A stretch of 64,000 nt of DNA from Kingdonia uniflora (lineage: Eukaryota > Streptophyta > Magnoliopsida > Ranunculales > Circaeasteraceae), in assembly GCA_014058105.1 (NCBI GenBank), contig JACGCM010000627.1, positions 1-64,000 on the forward strand, written 5' to 3'. The stretch's first letter is position 1. The number at the start of each line of letters is the position of its first letter. Made by a program: the position numbers and the translations under genes. The notes below the pieces were generated by a model. The model did not search any database. It saw only the letters and a program-made list of their open reading frames with translations, and had not been told where the DNA came from. Positions 1-10,923 of this stretch are shown piece by piece.

Positions 1-442
1 GCCTTCTTATCATTGCCCTTTCCCTTATATTTTAATTATTTTTATCTTTATTTTCCAAATTTCCCTCTGGCCTCACCACATTCATGATGACTTACTTTTA
101 CACGCAATCAGGTTTTCACAACTTTTGCACAAGGAACAAAATTAGAAACTCCCTACTTTTTATGTACGCGCTTCTTCTTCTACTCTTATAGTAACAGCGA
201 TGTCATTTCCAAAGCTCCCATAATAAAATTTCAAATATTTTCTAATTCATTTTACCCAACAGTTATAAACAGTATTTATACAAATAGAGGATCTATTGAA
301 CAATTATTCCTTTCAAATTATTCAAACTCAAACAGTTACATTCTGCCACCCCTATTTTACGTTCGCCCCGCTTACCTCACATATAATTATATCTAAAACA
401 GCCTTAATGACCTGAGGAACCCCATCCAATTAGCAAGCCTAC

Positions 443-730
443 AACGATCTTGCATCCTCAAAATCTATCTCTTCATAAGCTATCAATCCCACCACCTCTT
501 TTCGATCTGTAGGATCCACCACCAGTTCACGAAAAAAACACCTCATAGAAAATATGTGCATACTCAAGTTCCCTGCTCATCAAATCTAAACCTTCGAACT
601 GACACTCCCTCACTGGCAACTCAGTATCATGATCCAGCAGTCCAAAAATTATCTCCAGCACTTTAGCGATCTTTATCGCCAATCATCCTTCTGCGGCATA
701 ACGGATTCTCTCGGATCGAGTCCACACCAT
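443..730 (-). pseudogene. Antisense ORF 2 of element J (MVWTRS leader)
   Basis: On the minus strand an ATG at 730 opens a reading frame beginning MVWTRSERIRYAAE. It continues, with one internal stop and one single-base frameshift in a T run near 531-540, to about 443. It aligns with the D ORF starting at 27518 (MVRTRSQ...): both have the MV-x-TRS start, an IK-A-L stretch, an EY-HFF or EY-H-IF stretch and a later REL or RRSLLD segment. A TATA box lies 40-47 bases upstream. The reading frame is antisense to element J. Known plant Tat-type elements can carry extra ORFs between pol and the 3' LTR; I cannot name a domain in this one. The product is unknown and the copy is broken. Confidence 0.55.
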
Positions 731-769
731 TCTTATCTGTTCCCTCAGATTCAGAATTCATTTTGCCTT

Positions 770-777
770 TATTTATA
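770..777 (-). promoter_or_regulatory. TATA box for antisense ORF 2 of J
   Basis: The minus strand reads TATAAATA here, 40-47 bases upstream of the ATG at 730. The matching ORF in D has a TATA box in the same relation (27439-27446 before 27518), and both boxes lie about 1.53 kb from their 3' LTR, which supports a real antisense promoter. Confidence 0.45.
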
Positions 778-1677
778 CATTTTCACCACCAATTCCCTGC
801 AACTCGTGTTATTATCCTTTTATCTTGTAACAGAAACCCTATATCTTGAGAAAAATTATTTGGACATATCTGGAATGATTGAGCTCAGTCATTCCAGACT
901 GTTACAGATATAACTTATTCTTTCCAGATCTAATTTTCTAAAATGACCTCTATGAGATCGATTCTTCATTCTAAAACTCCTATAAAAAAAATTATCTCCC
1001 ACTTTTCGAGCACACAGGTCGAATCACGTTTAACAGTTACACACGTTTCTTCATTTGTATAGGCAAATGTATCACAGTTTGATTACTATAAAGATTTTTA
1101 CTTTCTGTCCTCATACATTTCATTTCATGAAATATTTGACAGTCTTCAGATCATACAGCTCAATTTCTAGAGTTTTTTATTTTTATATTAGCACGAAATT
1201 TGGATAATAAAATTTATTCATCTCAAAACATATTACAAGTGCTTTTACAGATAACAAGTCTTTCAAGAACTCAACATCAGGTCCTTTGTAGTTCCATGTT
1301 TTTCAAGTACTTTTACTGCTAACAAGTCTTTCAGGCACTCCAAAGAGTCAAATCGTTCAGTTCGTTCTACTTCAGTGATCTTTTACCCTGAGGCAAAGAA
1401 AACATTGGAAACAATGAGTATTTTCCCTTCCATGAGTTTGGTCGAAGTCCAGACAAACTTCAAATGGAAACTATGGGAGTAGGAGACTCAGTGCTTGAAC
1501 CAACTCTTCAAACTGAAGGTCTTCTCAGCGCAAAGTGGCGATGGAAATGTAGACGCAAACTTCTATTCTTCGTCTTCCTCCTCCACAATAACTATCACCT
1601 CAACTATAACCCCCCCCCCCCCAGAGTTGGCAAAGATGAAGAGAGCCCGACCTTAGAATCCATTCAAGCGCAAGCCT

Positions 1678-1980
1678 TCAACACAACTGCCTTATAGTCA
1701 AACATATCCTTGCATCTGCCTCCCCAACCATGTCTTCTGCAAGAATTCGGAGACAAGCCCAACGTTGCCCGTCTGTCTAGACAATGTGGTAAAACCTCCA
1801 TCTACAGTAAAAATCCTCCTCAGCTTCAGTCGCTTTATTTTCCAACATTCTTTGATACGACGGTGGAACAGGAACAGGAGTCGGATTTTTCAAGGACTGA
1901 TCTCCAAAAAATTTCAACTTCAACCTCTATATTTTAGAAGTAATTATCTCTTCAAGAACCATCCTACGAGTCTTCACCAT
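1678..1980 (-). pseudogene. Antisense ORF 1 of element J (MVKTRR leader)
   Basis: The minus-strand ATG at 1980 starts MVKTRRMVLEE and the frame runs to a TGA at 1678-1680 with two internal stops. It aligns along its length with the D ORF starting at 26241. Shared blocks include FFGDQSL versus YFGYQSL, PTPVPVPPSY versus ATPIPVPPTY, an acidic region ending in a DFY or DYY block, and a LAEDMV versus LAEEVV tail. Conservation over about 90 residues between two diverged copies indicates a true protein family. No known domain is recognised. A TATA box lies about 65 bases upstream. Confidence 0.65.
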
Positions 1981-2040
1981 CTTCAAAACTTACAGATACA
2001 TCAGAACAAGTATACTTTGCCACAATCCTCAGTACAAGTA

Positions 2041-2051
2041 CTATTTATATA
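2041..2051 (-). promoter_or_regulatory. TATA box for antisense ORF 1 of J
   Basis: The minus strand reads TATATAAATAG about 60-70 bases upstream of the ATG at 1980 and about 260 bases inside the 3' LTR boundary. The counterpart in D is TATAAAAGG at 26136-26144, 231 bases inside its LTR boundary. Confidence 0.5.
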
Positions 2052-2300
2052 GCCCTACATTTATTATGCAGGAACATTTCCCCAAACGTCTTCATTCAAT
2101 ACAGACGAGACTCGTCAAACCCTAACCGTCGCATACATCAATATTCTCATTAACATTCAATGCACGTACATCCTCCTTTGACATGTATATTTTTTCATTC
2201 AGTTAATACCATCATTACTTCTTTGATATTAAAACTCCTAACCCGAATACCCATATATCTAAATTCTTTCTCAACAAATGCCACTCGTGACTTTGGTTAT

Positions 2301-2311
2301 GAGGGGGCGAT
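2301..2311 (+). other. PPT of element J
   Basis: GAGGGGGCGAT sits immediately before an LTR start (TGTAAGGGC at 2312). A purine-rich tract at this place primes plus-strand synthesis and marks the following LTR as a 3' LTR on the + strand. Confidence 0.6.
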
Positions 2312-2926
2312 TGTAAGGGCATATCCCTCAATCTTACCTAAATCAAAATGTCTCCTATTTGAACTACCTCCATCTCAAACTCATGTATTCTCCACATGAC
2401 TTCTCTAATCAACATTGCCACATACTCTACGAACTGATAAACAACGTGGGTCGAGCACAAATTGAGAAACCTAAACAATTCAAAGCTACCTGCCTCTCTC
2501 GAACTCAGTAGTTACTCAATCATTTACCACTAACCATATTGTTTGGAGAACGTGCTCTAGCACGATGAAGAGCTGCGGAAAAGGCCTAAATTAAGAAAAA
2601 GTTTTATAAGAGAGAAGGACAAAAAAATTGTAGGAGAAATCACCAGGAAAACTATATTTTTTAGATTCTCAAAACTTCAAACTTCTTATTTACAAGGTCA
2701 AGTTTATCTAAGTCTAGAGATCACTTGTAATAGGATATCAGCCTCAAGCAATAAACGTTACTAGTACAAAAATTCTCAACCCGAGGTTATGGTTTTTAAG
2801 CTATTCATAGGTTTTCCACACTAAACACCTATGCTATTTCTTATTTTCAATTAGATTTTATCACAGGTTCATTGGTGTAAAAGCTAATTCTAAGCTTCCT
2901 TGGGCTTAGAGAATTAGGCCACCACA
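2312..2926 (+). mobile_element. 3' LTR of element J (Tat-like gypsy)
   Basis: This segment starts TGTAAGGGC and ends CCACCACA, about 615 bp. It aligns at both ends with the LTR of element F (52059-52740): both start TGTRAGGGC, both have a block reading roughly TTTTAA-CTATTCA followed by TTTTCCA-CTAAA, and both end after GTAAA...AATTAGGCC or AATAGGC. No PBS follows it; another LTR begins at once. Confidence 0.65.
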
Positions 2927-3914
2927 ATCCTTATTTGGAGTTTGTTTCATTCCATGTTTAAATTAGGTGTCAGCGCTACTTCGCGGTTACTCGTTATTAG
3001 AGATTGCACATGGAGCGACTAAAGCTGGACTAATACTAAACAGGTACGTAGGTTTGTACCTCTTCAGTAAAAAATATCAAGCCCTTAATATTTTACAAAA
3101 GGTCAAAAAGAAATTATGTTTTCTTAAAGAAAATAGGTTTCTGTTAATAGACCATTTTATTTTAGAACATACCCTATTTTAATAGACTTTTTTTTTTCTG
3201 TTCGAACAGGTTACTCAGAACCTTGTTTCATTGAATATGATTTTTGTTCTGTTTGAATAAAATATTATCTGCTTGAACATGCTATTTCTCAATTCGAGCT
3301 GACTTCAGGTGTTTAGTTTTTTAATAAAAGACATTATTTCTTATTTGACTTTTTAAGTTTTCCAAAAACCTATTTTTCTAGGGCTTGAGATTTTATAGAG
3401 AAGATATATTTCAACGAGCGATTTAATGCAAAGTAAAACTCAAATTAAATCAATCGAAGAGTGAAAAACCTAAATTTAATTTCAAATTTTGTAAGTTTGA
3501 GCGATTCAAACTTTGAAGCTTTGGTGTGTTATCCGAGGAAAGGCATTGTAAGAACGAAGGGCATTGCGAGAACGTAAAATTGATTGGGAGGAGTACAATT
3601 ATAAGAGAGGTAACCACGGGATGGGATTATTTAGTCTATAAGTAGTTAAATTCTTGTAATTTTGTTTCAATATTTGATTGATTAGCTGTCGGGCGATTTG
3701 CCAGTGGCCTTTGGGTTTTTCTCCTAAGAAAAGTTTCCCACAGTGTTAAAATTGCTTGTTCTTCTGCTTAATTTACCTTTTCTTGTTGTCAACAGAACAT
3801 TAGACCAATATGAATTAGGCTAGGGTTAGACCGCTAATTCAAGGTTTTTCAGACCTATTTTTTTTTACATAAAATTATTCAAAATTGGTTAGTCTCAAGT
3901 GGTTATTTATTTTA
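2927..3914 (+). mobile_element. 5' LTR of element A (Sirevirus-like copia)
   Basis: This block is repeated at 18867-19872 over its full length, including the segment reading AGGTTTGTACCTCTTC and a TTCGAA-rich stretch at about 3197-3280. The TG start is lost at the join with LTR J. The end reads TATTTTA where the partner has TATTTCA. It is followed by a methionine-type PBS and gag, so it is the 5' LTR. Confidence 0.75.
3197..3280. repeat. TTCGAA-type motif array in the 5' LTR of A
   Basis: One intact palindrome CTGTTCGAACAG is followed by decayed copies (TTGAATA, TTTGAATAA, CTTGAACAT) about 29, 22 and 20 bp apart. The partner LTR has a better preserved array at 19085-19262. The position in U3 and the repetition suggest an enhancer. 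Confidence 0.5.
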
Positions 3915-3915
3915 A

Positions 3916-3930
3916 TTGGTATTAGAGTGC
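3916..3930 (+). other. PBS of element A (initiator tRNA-Met type)
   Basis: TTGGTATTAGAGTGC lies 1-2 bases after the LTR end and matches the usual plant copia PBS TGGTATCAGAGC except for a C-to-T change and a diverged end. Confidence 0.65.
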
Positions 3931-3987
3931 TCACAGTTCAAGGATTAACAACCTGAGCTTAGATCCTAACTTGATTGGTTGAGAATA

Positions 3988-5935
3988 ATGGATTCTGAGA
4001 AGTTTAGAGATTTTGTAAACCGTCCCCCACTCTTTGATGGTAAAAATTATCCATACTGAAAAGTCAGAATGGTTGTATTCTTCTAATCAATTGAGGAAGA
4101 TGTATGGATTACAATTGAGGATGGATAGAAGCAACCTACTATGATGCAAGGTGTACTAGGTAGTGTTATAGAGGTCCTTAAAACTAAAAACCAATGGTCA
4201 AAGGAAGAAAAGGATGCTGTCAGTTTTAACTCTGAAGGCTGCAATACTATTTTTATGTCCGTAAGTTAAAGTGAGTTTCGGCATATTTTTGCTTGTACCA
4301 CTTTGAAAGAAGCTTGTGACATTCTACTTCGAACTCGTGATGACGATGATACAGTTAAAGAAAGTAAATTGCAAATACTTACTTCGTAATTTAAGAATAT
4401 TCGAATGAGTGAAGATGAATCTTTTGATGAATTTTATGCGAGATTAAGTGATATTTAAAATACTAGTGCTTCATTAGGGGCATCTTATTCCGATGTTTAA
4501 ATTATTCACAAAGTTCTAAGATCTTTTCGTAAGAGCTTTAGATCCAAACGTGGTACTATCGAGGAAGCTCAGGATCTTACGAAAATAAAACCAGATACAT
4601 TAGCTAGAAAATTATGAACTTTTAAACTCGAAATCAAAATAAAAAACCCTGAGAAGAATTAGAGTGTTTCTTTTAAATCTTTATCTTACTCTTCTTCTTC
4701 AAAGGGTACCAAAGACTCTAACATCTCATATGATTCAAATAATGATGATAGGTCCGATATGAATTCACAAATTGCCTCTATAAGAAACCAGCTTAAAAAC
4801 CTTGGGAAAAAACGTCAATTTAAAAAATAAGAGTAATCAGCGAATTGCAGGTCGCGAACTCATAATTAACTTAAATTGAATAACTTGTAGACCATCCTTA
4901 ACACTGACCTAAATCAAGCTGAATATTATAAGTTCTCCAAGTTTGGTCATTATGCTCACAGTTATTCCAATAAAAAATTTAGAACTAATAACAGAGCTAT
5001 GAACATTAGTGTTACTTGGGGTGATAGTGAATATGAGAATAACAATAATAAGGATTATCTCCAAATAGTTAAGAATGGATAATATTGCGCATATTCTATT
5101 TTTTTAAATTATAGTAATGATAACTTTGACGCTTTCGAACTTGTAAATTCTATTAAAAATCAAAGTGATCATGAAAAAAATAAGTTTGAGGACCCGATTC
5201 TTGAAAGTTGTATGCTCAAACTTTTGCGAAGTGTATCAAACATGGTAAACTTAACAAAATCTTGAAAGACCAAGTTAATACACTCACGCGTGAACTTCAA
5301 GAAAAAACTGAAAATACAAGTCAGGAGATAGAAATGCTTAAATATGATAAACAAGGCCTCCATAAAAAGGTTATGATTTTAGAGAAAGGAGTTCATGATG
5401 CGAAGAAGAAAATGAAATTAACTTTGGACGAACTACATACGGCCAAACTTACTTTAGTTTTATCTCAGTAGAAACTTAAAAATTTGTGTTATGGAGTAAA
5501 AAATATTAATAAGATGTTATGTATGAAAAAAATGGATACTTATAAAAGGGGTCTAGGATATAGGAACATATCTCTAATGCCAAGACTCCTCAAGTCACAA
5601 AATTTGTCAAAGCAATTGCTATTACTTTATTGCCCTAATATAATATAATATCCTCCACACGTAATCAAGCCAAAATATTCTCATACTCTCACATTTATTA
5701 TTGAAGAATATGTGGCTCAAAGGGTCATATTGCGTCTTATTGTTGATTTGTTGAATCCTATTAAACGTATGCTCCATTCTATAGGCAAAGATATAACTCA
5801 AATATGATTTCTACTAATCTAAAAAGTGAGAATGTAAGTAGGTGGTTTGCTTAAGAAATATCGCCTCGAAAGGTTAGTCGGGTTGGTTGGGTGCAAATGG
5901 ATGACTTGTCACCACAGATAAGGTAATAAATATTA
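3988..5935 (+). pseudogene. Gag of element A, Sirevirus-like copia
   Basis: The frame starts MDSEKFRDFVNRPPLFDGKNY, the usual start of a copia gag (UBN2-type domain), and can be followed with many stops and shifts to about 5935. In order I see the gag core; a zinc knuckle near 4923-4967 in which all three Cys codons have become Tyr or Phe; a coiled coil near 5230-5460; a segment resembling the K-x-GLGY motif of Sirevirus gags near 5510-5560; and a second knuckle (CGSKGHIASYC) near 5713-5750. A knuckle-plus-coiled-coil gag of about 640 codons is typical of the SIRE/Maximus lineage. No protease, integrase or RT follows. The many C/G-to-T/A changes fit long methylation. Confidence 0.7.
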
Positions 5936-6317
5936 ACTGAGACAGGTTATCAGTATGCTCCATTGATCAGGTGTGTTTTTTACCCTATTTCAGTTTATTT
6001 TTATTTTTATTTTTAGGATAATAGGGTACTGTTTTGATTTTATTTGCACTTTATACTTTAGGAGATTTTGTATGTAGAATATTCTTGCTAGACTTGGACT
6101 GTAGTTTTGTGTTATATTCATTTATGGGATAATTATTTGGTAAAATCACTTTTCACAATAGTAATTGATCATCTTATTTAAACTAAAAGCTCATCGTGTT
6201 AGAACCACGTGAGGATAACTGTAGTGACTTCGTACCTAATGCAATGTGACGATCTAGCCTTTTTACAAGCTTCGAGTGTTATTTCATAAATTCTTTCCAA
6301 ATTCAACATTTATTTAT
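5936..6317 (+). other. Non-coding internal sequence of element A left of the M insertion
   Basis: AT-rich sequence with T-rich runs; no pol motif in any frame. It ends where gypsy element M begins, and A resumes at 17664. Confidence 0.5.
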
Positions 6318-7922
6318 TATCGCGTCCCAAAATTAACTTTCTGAGAATAAATCATAAAACAAATCCTAAGACTTAGCAAGTCGAGCATTGCACGGATAAA
6401 CCCCACAGATGTAATATATTTATAAAGAAATTAACTACATCAACTTAAAAAAGAAACGTAGCAGAAATAATTTAATTATTGAATAAAATAAATAAAGTCC
6501 TTAACAAAATTCACTAACGAGAAAATAGATTACGACAGTGAAATCAGAAATAAATATCATAAATACCCTACGACAGCTCGGCAATCCAATAGAACTCCAA
6601 AGAATCCCAAAATAATTAACCAAGCCTCACAAAGAAAAATCTTACCGTGCTCGATCTCCTTGAAAAAATATAGCGCATAGAGCGTCAGCAAGCACAATTA
6701 TTACCAGTCACTGAACATAACAGACCGATATAAATCAAAAGTACTAATGAGATATAATATCCTATATATATATGTATAAATGATGCAATATATACTGAGG
6801 AGATGAGGTTTAATTATTAATGTTGTTTTTAAACATCAGCGCCAGCCAGTATTATAAAGTAGTTATAGTATGATATTAGATGTAGGGGATAACTAACAGA
6901 CGATGTACACAGGATCACTTTTAATTCAGTGGGACCACACTATCGTACCCTTTTGTACTTAACAGAAGCGTATCCCTTATTGTCGAGCCAGAGATTGGCG
7001 GATTCCTTTTTATTGAGCCAGGAATTAGTGGGGGAAATCACCGGATCAAGGTGGTCAAGGAGTTTCAACCTATAGGTCTAAAGCCTGATTTATTTTCACT
7101 TTTAGGGATCTGAGTCTATGGGATGCTCGCGTAACATGCAGCCGAGAAATAACAGGGAAAGAGCTTTAGGGGCTTGTAACACTGGAATACTAATAAGCAG
7201 TTACCAAATCTTTTGTTTTGGGAATCGAACCCAAGGATCCTGACATTATAGCCCTACTATATTCATGACTCTAAGTTCTCCTATGCATGAATGATTTAAT
7301 TGACCGACATTCAATCAAAATGAACTATATGTCCTTGCTTTATAGGCAATGAGACTATATCATATGATTGGCGATCTTATGCTCAACGACCTTTATACCC
7401 TCACAAGAATAAGAGTGGGGACTCTGTCGAAGATTTTATACTTTGACCATCAATGATCTTTCTACCTTAAGTTAATAAAAATTATATCAACTGAAGTCCT
7501 TAATCATGGCTATGCTAAGACTATTACAATTTATTTCTGAATACTTAGCTATTTTAGATAGTAATCATAGCAATGTAGATATGCATGTTTTCAATAAATA
7601 TTAGGAATATACGCTCCTGAGATGCATAACTACATCTGATTTTTCTTTTATATACGCAGTACCTTGATCTTGTCAAGAAAATTAGTTTTTAAATTAATAT
7701 GAAACTATAGAGGTTTGAGTTTGTTATAACGCAACTCATAATCTATAAAAAGGAAAGAAACATCCTGCCCTGCAAACCATAACTAAGGTTACCTGCTCAT
7801 ATTTTATTTAAACTTAAAATCTTAGTTTAATTCCCTCTAATTAATTTTGCGCATAAAGTGCTACTTCACCTATCTAAAATCCTAAGGTACCTAGTAATTT
7901 AGTATTCTCTACCATGTATAAG
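6318..7922 (-). mobile_element. 3' LTR of gypsy element M (3' portion)
   Basis: This segment aligns throughout with 10924-12510, which is fixed as the 5' LTR of M by the PBS beside it. The left end (minus strand ...TTTTGGGACGCGATA) is the decayed form of ...TTTTGGGGCATGACA at 10924. No PBS follows on the minus strand, so this is the 3' LTR. The bases outside (TTTAT) resemble TTTTT outside the other end at 17664, a possible 4/5 target duplication. The join to P-type sequence at about 7922 is close to the P insertion point in the other copy. Confidence 0.65.
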
Positions 7923-10215
7923 AGATTAGCCTAGGTGTACTATGTGTTCTCGAGGCCTGGTCCTTGTGCACTGTTATTGTGATTTGTTAGAATGTTAGAT
8001 TCCCTATGGGAGTGTGGAATCTCCCGGACTGTTAGAAGTTGGTGGTGAGCAGACGGCTTATCCGTGGTGGATGGTCATGGATGTTGATCTTCTGATAGTT
8101 TGCCTTAGGAGTATTTGTTTATCGTGTTGTGACACTTATTGCCCTCATGATTCTTAAAGTTAATAGGGCTTACTCGTAAGCCATCCTTCTCCGGGATGAG
8201 GCTGTTAGGGCTGTGTTCCCTTCCAACATCTAGGAAGCAGCGAGACAGCATGGCTCAGTGAGGTACGCGGCTGAGCCAGGTGGTTATTGAAGTTGTACGT
8301 CACCCGTGATGTTGGAATCTGCTGGGGTGGACAGTCACATCAGTATAAGGAAACTGTCACCGTCGAGCATCTGTTAGCGGAGATTGTCACCTTGGGTGTA
8401 GATAGACCTGGTGCGTTCCTGTACTTCTGTGCTGGTAACTTATGTACATGATTAGGAGGATTGTGATGAGGTTCGGTTATTGGGGATTGTTGGACACTTA
8501 AAGGTTACCCTATGAGTACTAGTCTGTGTTGACAGCTAGAGTATTGTAGTACTTAATGGTAATCATATTGTTTTTAGGAATCATAGAGACTGATGTTGTT
8601 TAGATGTCGTAATAGTTAAGTTGCTATTTCATCTAGGTTTAGATGGTGCAATTGAGTCACAGGAGGGTATCTGTGTTAGATTTGGTTGCCGCGCTCTCAG
8701 GCAGGTGGTTATCCTATTATGTCTTGGCTATGTTGGCAGCAGTTGTGTTCCAGTATTTAGGATTTTTGCTTTCATCCACAAATAATATATTCTCTTATCT
8801 TATAACTACCGGATACATCCCCTGACCCGTATTATATGTGACATGTGTGTGGTAAGGACGGTGGCTCCTTATGTGTGATTGAGGATGTGATTCCATAGGG
8901 TGCTCGCGACGCCCAGTATAGTTCCCCCAGCCTGGTCAACTTAAAAAAATTGTACATGTATCTGTAATGGTCCTTTAAGGTAATCCTTCTTTTACAGTTG
9001 TCAGCCAACTTTAGTCATGGTGGCTAGCCCTTTGGGTTGACATCGCTAAATCATTCTTCATCATAATGCATCATCATCATCATCATCATTAAGCATATCA
9101 TTGCATCTCTGCATACTTCCAATTTGCAGGTTCTTCTGATAGAAATCCTTAACCCTTTCTGCATTATGTTTAATATTGAATCTTCTGCACTTGGGAGAAT
9201 CATAAGATTATCTCTTTCCATCATATCATCATCATAACATATTATTGTATTGGGATAATTATGGGATTATCCTAGTTCATCATATTCCTCTCCTCTCATT
9301 TGAATTCCTCTTCTCCTAATTCATTTGTGGTGTAATTAGATTTATCTTCCTTCTGCATACTCCTCTCCTCTCTGTATCTATTCCACCCTCTTCAATATCT
9401 AGTTATCTATTAGGTTAATTAGTGTGGTTGGTTACTGTAACCTTTAGGCTGGTATTTGGTTGTCGGCGATCTCGCTCAGCTTGTGATAGCTTCGGGGTTG
9501 TGCCTGGTTGGGGTTTGGGTAACCCTGTTGGATTATTATGAGCCGAGGGTGTTTACCCTCGTGTGTGACTATATTATTGAGGTAGGTTAGTCGCTTGTGA
9601 CACTGAGGGTCATGGTAGTGATTAGAGTGTAGTTAGTAGTCCTTAGGATTGGAGTGTATTTATAGTCATAGCACTCCTTTGCTCGGGATGTGTATGTATA
9701 ATTATAGTATAGTTACATATAATCATTAGACTAGTTATGTACCTATTAGATACCTATTAGGCATCCTGTATATATTTAGATATATATATTGTTTATCGTT
9801 AGATATTATTATATCCATCTCATTGGTTAGTATAATCGTTTAGCTATTCTTGGGAGTTAGTGAGCTCATTGTTTGCTCACTCTCGCATCCCCCTTTTAGT
9901 GGCAGGTTGTTTCGGGTTTTAGTTGCTGCTGTGGTAATCTTTGGGGAGCTGAGCTGGAGGCTCATTCTCCAGTTATCACTGTCGGGCTTACTGCGTAGAG
10001 GTTTAAAAAATCTTACATTTAAATATTATTATCTTAGTCTTTCGCTGTTTTTGTTTTTCCTTATTACTCTGTCGTGATACTATTGTGAATGACTGGGACA
10101 GCATTTGTCTACGACTCTGTTGTTCGAGAGGCAAATCTTTGAATTTCCTGACCTGTACATCCTCGAATCTCAGCAATTAGTCTAGTTATCGATTACTAGA
10201 TTTTGGGGCGTGACA
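7923..10215 (+). mobile_element. P-family LTR, 3' portion
   Basis: This aligns with 14620-16989, the 3' half of the complete P LTR. It ends GGATTTTGGGGCGTGACA-like at 10215, directly against the gag of M. The first 2.1 kb of a P LTR is missing. A (TCA) microsatellite lies near 9066-9090. I see no conserved ORF; the short open frames are not shared with the other copy in a protein-like way. Confidence 0.6.
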
Positions 10216-10765
10216 TCATCTCAGTCATTTCCCACCAGTTCCAAACCTTATTCTTTATGTGAAAATTAGAACGCTCCACCTTTTCTATATTAGGAAATTC
10301 CATGTTCTTGAAAATCTTCTCAACCTGCTTCATCCAATCCTCAGCAATCTTTGGATCAGGAAGACCCACATAAGAGTTTAACTTATACAATCTCATCTTA
10401 TCTAGCATTTGTTACCAACCCCCCTGATTTACATTCTGCTACTGCATGAACATCTAAAATACTTGCTGAAAATCCCCCTAAGGAACTGCAGTTGGAACAG
10501 GTGGAACAACAATCTCATTCTGAGTAACCTCTGGAACGTAATCCTGCCACAAGTGAACCAAAGTCTCAGTGACAACCGAATCCACTGGTAATGCACCACG
10601 TCCCATACTATGACCCAAACCACGTCCCCGATGGACATTGATTTGCAAACCATGCGCTGTAGCAGGCACACGAGGAACTGGCACTCGAACACCACGACGA
10701 GGAGTACCGCGACCTACAACAGCATGGTTAGCAACAACACGCTCATTACCGCGTCCTAGTACCAT
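10216..10765 (-). pseudogene. Gag of gypsy element M, truncated
   Basis: On the minus strand the frame begins MVLGRGNERVV at 10765, downstream of LTR and PBS. It has a basic/Gly-rich N-terminus with repeated R-G-R and P-R-V-P, stops around 10477 and 10410, then the gag core with AEDWMKQVEKIFKNMEFP and a WWEM motif near the cut at 10216. The core W-...-E-IF...WW pattern and Met-type PBS suggest a Del/Tekay-like chromovirus gag. The rest of gag and all of pol are gone; the break is exactly at a P-type LTR end. Confidence 0.65.
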
Positions 10766-10908
10766 CTGGACAAGATAAAAGCAAATAAAAATCAACAAAC
10801 GCATAAAAAGATAAATTTTTTTAGGAAAATTGGGAAAAAATTAATGAGGACTACTCTAATGTCTAAAATGCTTAAGGTGTACACTCAAGCGAAGGATTAA
10901 ACCTAGCG

Positions 10909-10920
10909 CTTTGATACCAA
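10909..10920 (-). other. PBS of element M (initiator tRNA-Met)
   Basis: The minus strand reads TTGGTATCAAAGCGC just after the LTR end at 10924, one base off the standard TGGTATCAGAGC. It fixes the strand of M and marks 10924 as the inner edge of the 5' LTR. Confidence 0.75.
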
Positions 10921-10923
10921 GTT

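Larger units (their letters stand above)
1..2311 (+). mobile_element. Element J: 3' internal region of a Tat-like Ty3/gypsy retrotransposon
   Basis: This region lies directly upstream of an LTR that aligns with the LTR of element F, so it is the 3' internal part of a + strand Tat-like element whose gag-pol lies left of the window. I see no pol motif here. Its minus strand carries two ORFs homologous to the antisense ORFs of element D, each with an upstream TATA box. Sequence from about 781 to 1677 has no other coding signal I can support; it includes a run of 13-14 C near 1609-1622. Confidence 0.7.

Noticed and set aside
1609..1622. C run as a possible i-motif or G-quadruplex site
   Set aside because: A single homopolymer run, likely slippage in decayed DNA; no second G/C tract nearby.
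1464..2052. Overlapping + strand open frames of 75-95 codons
   Set aside because: The minus strand here carries an ORF conserved with D; the + strand frames have no family features and are shadows.
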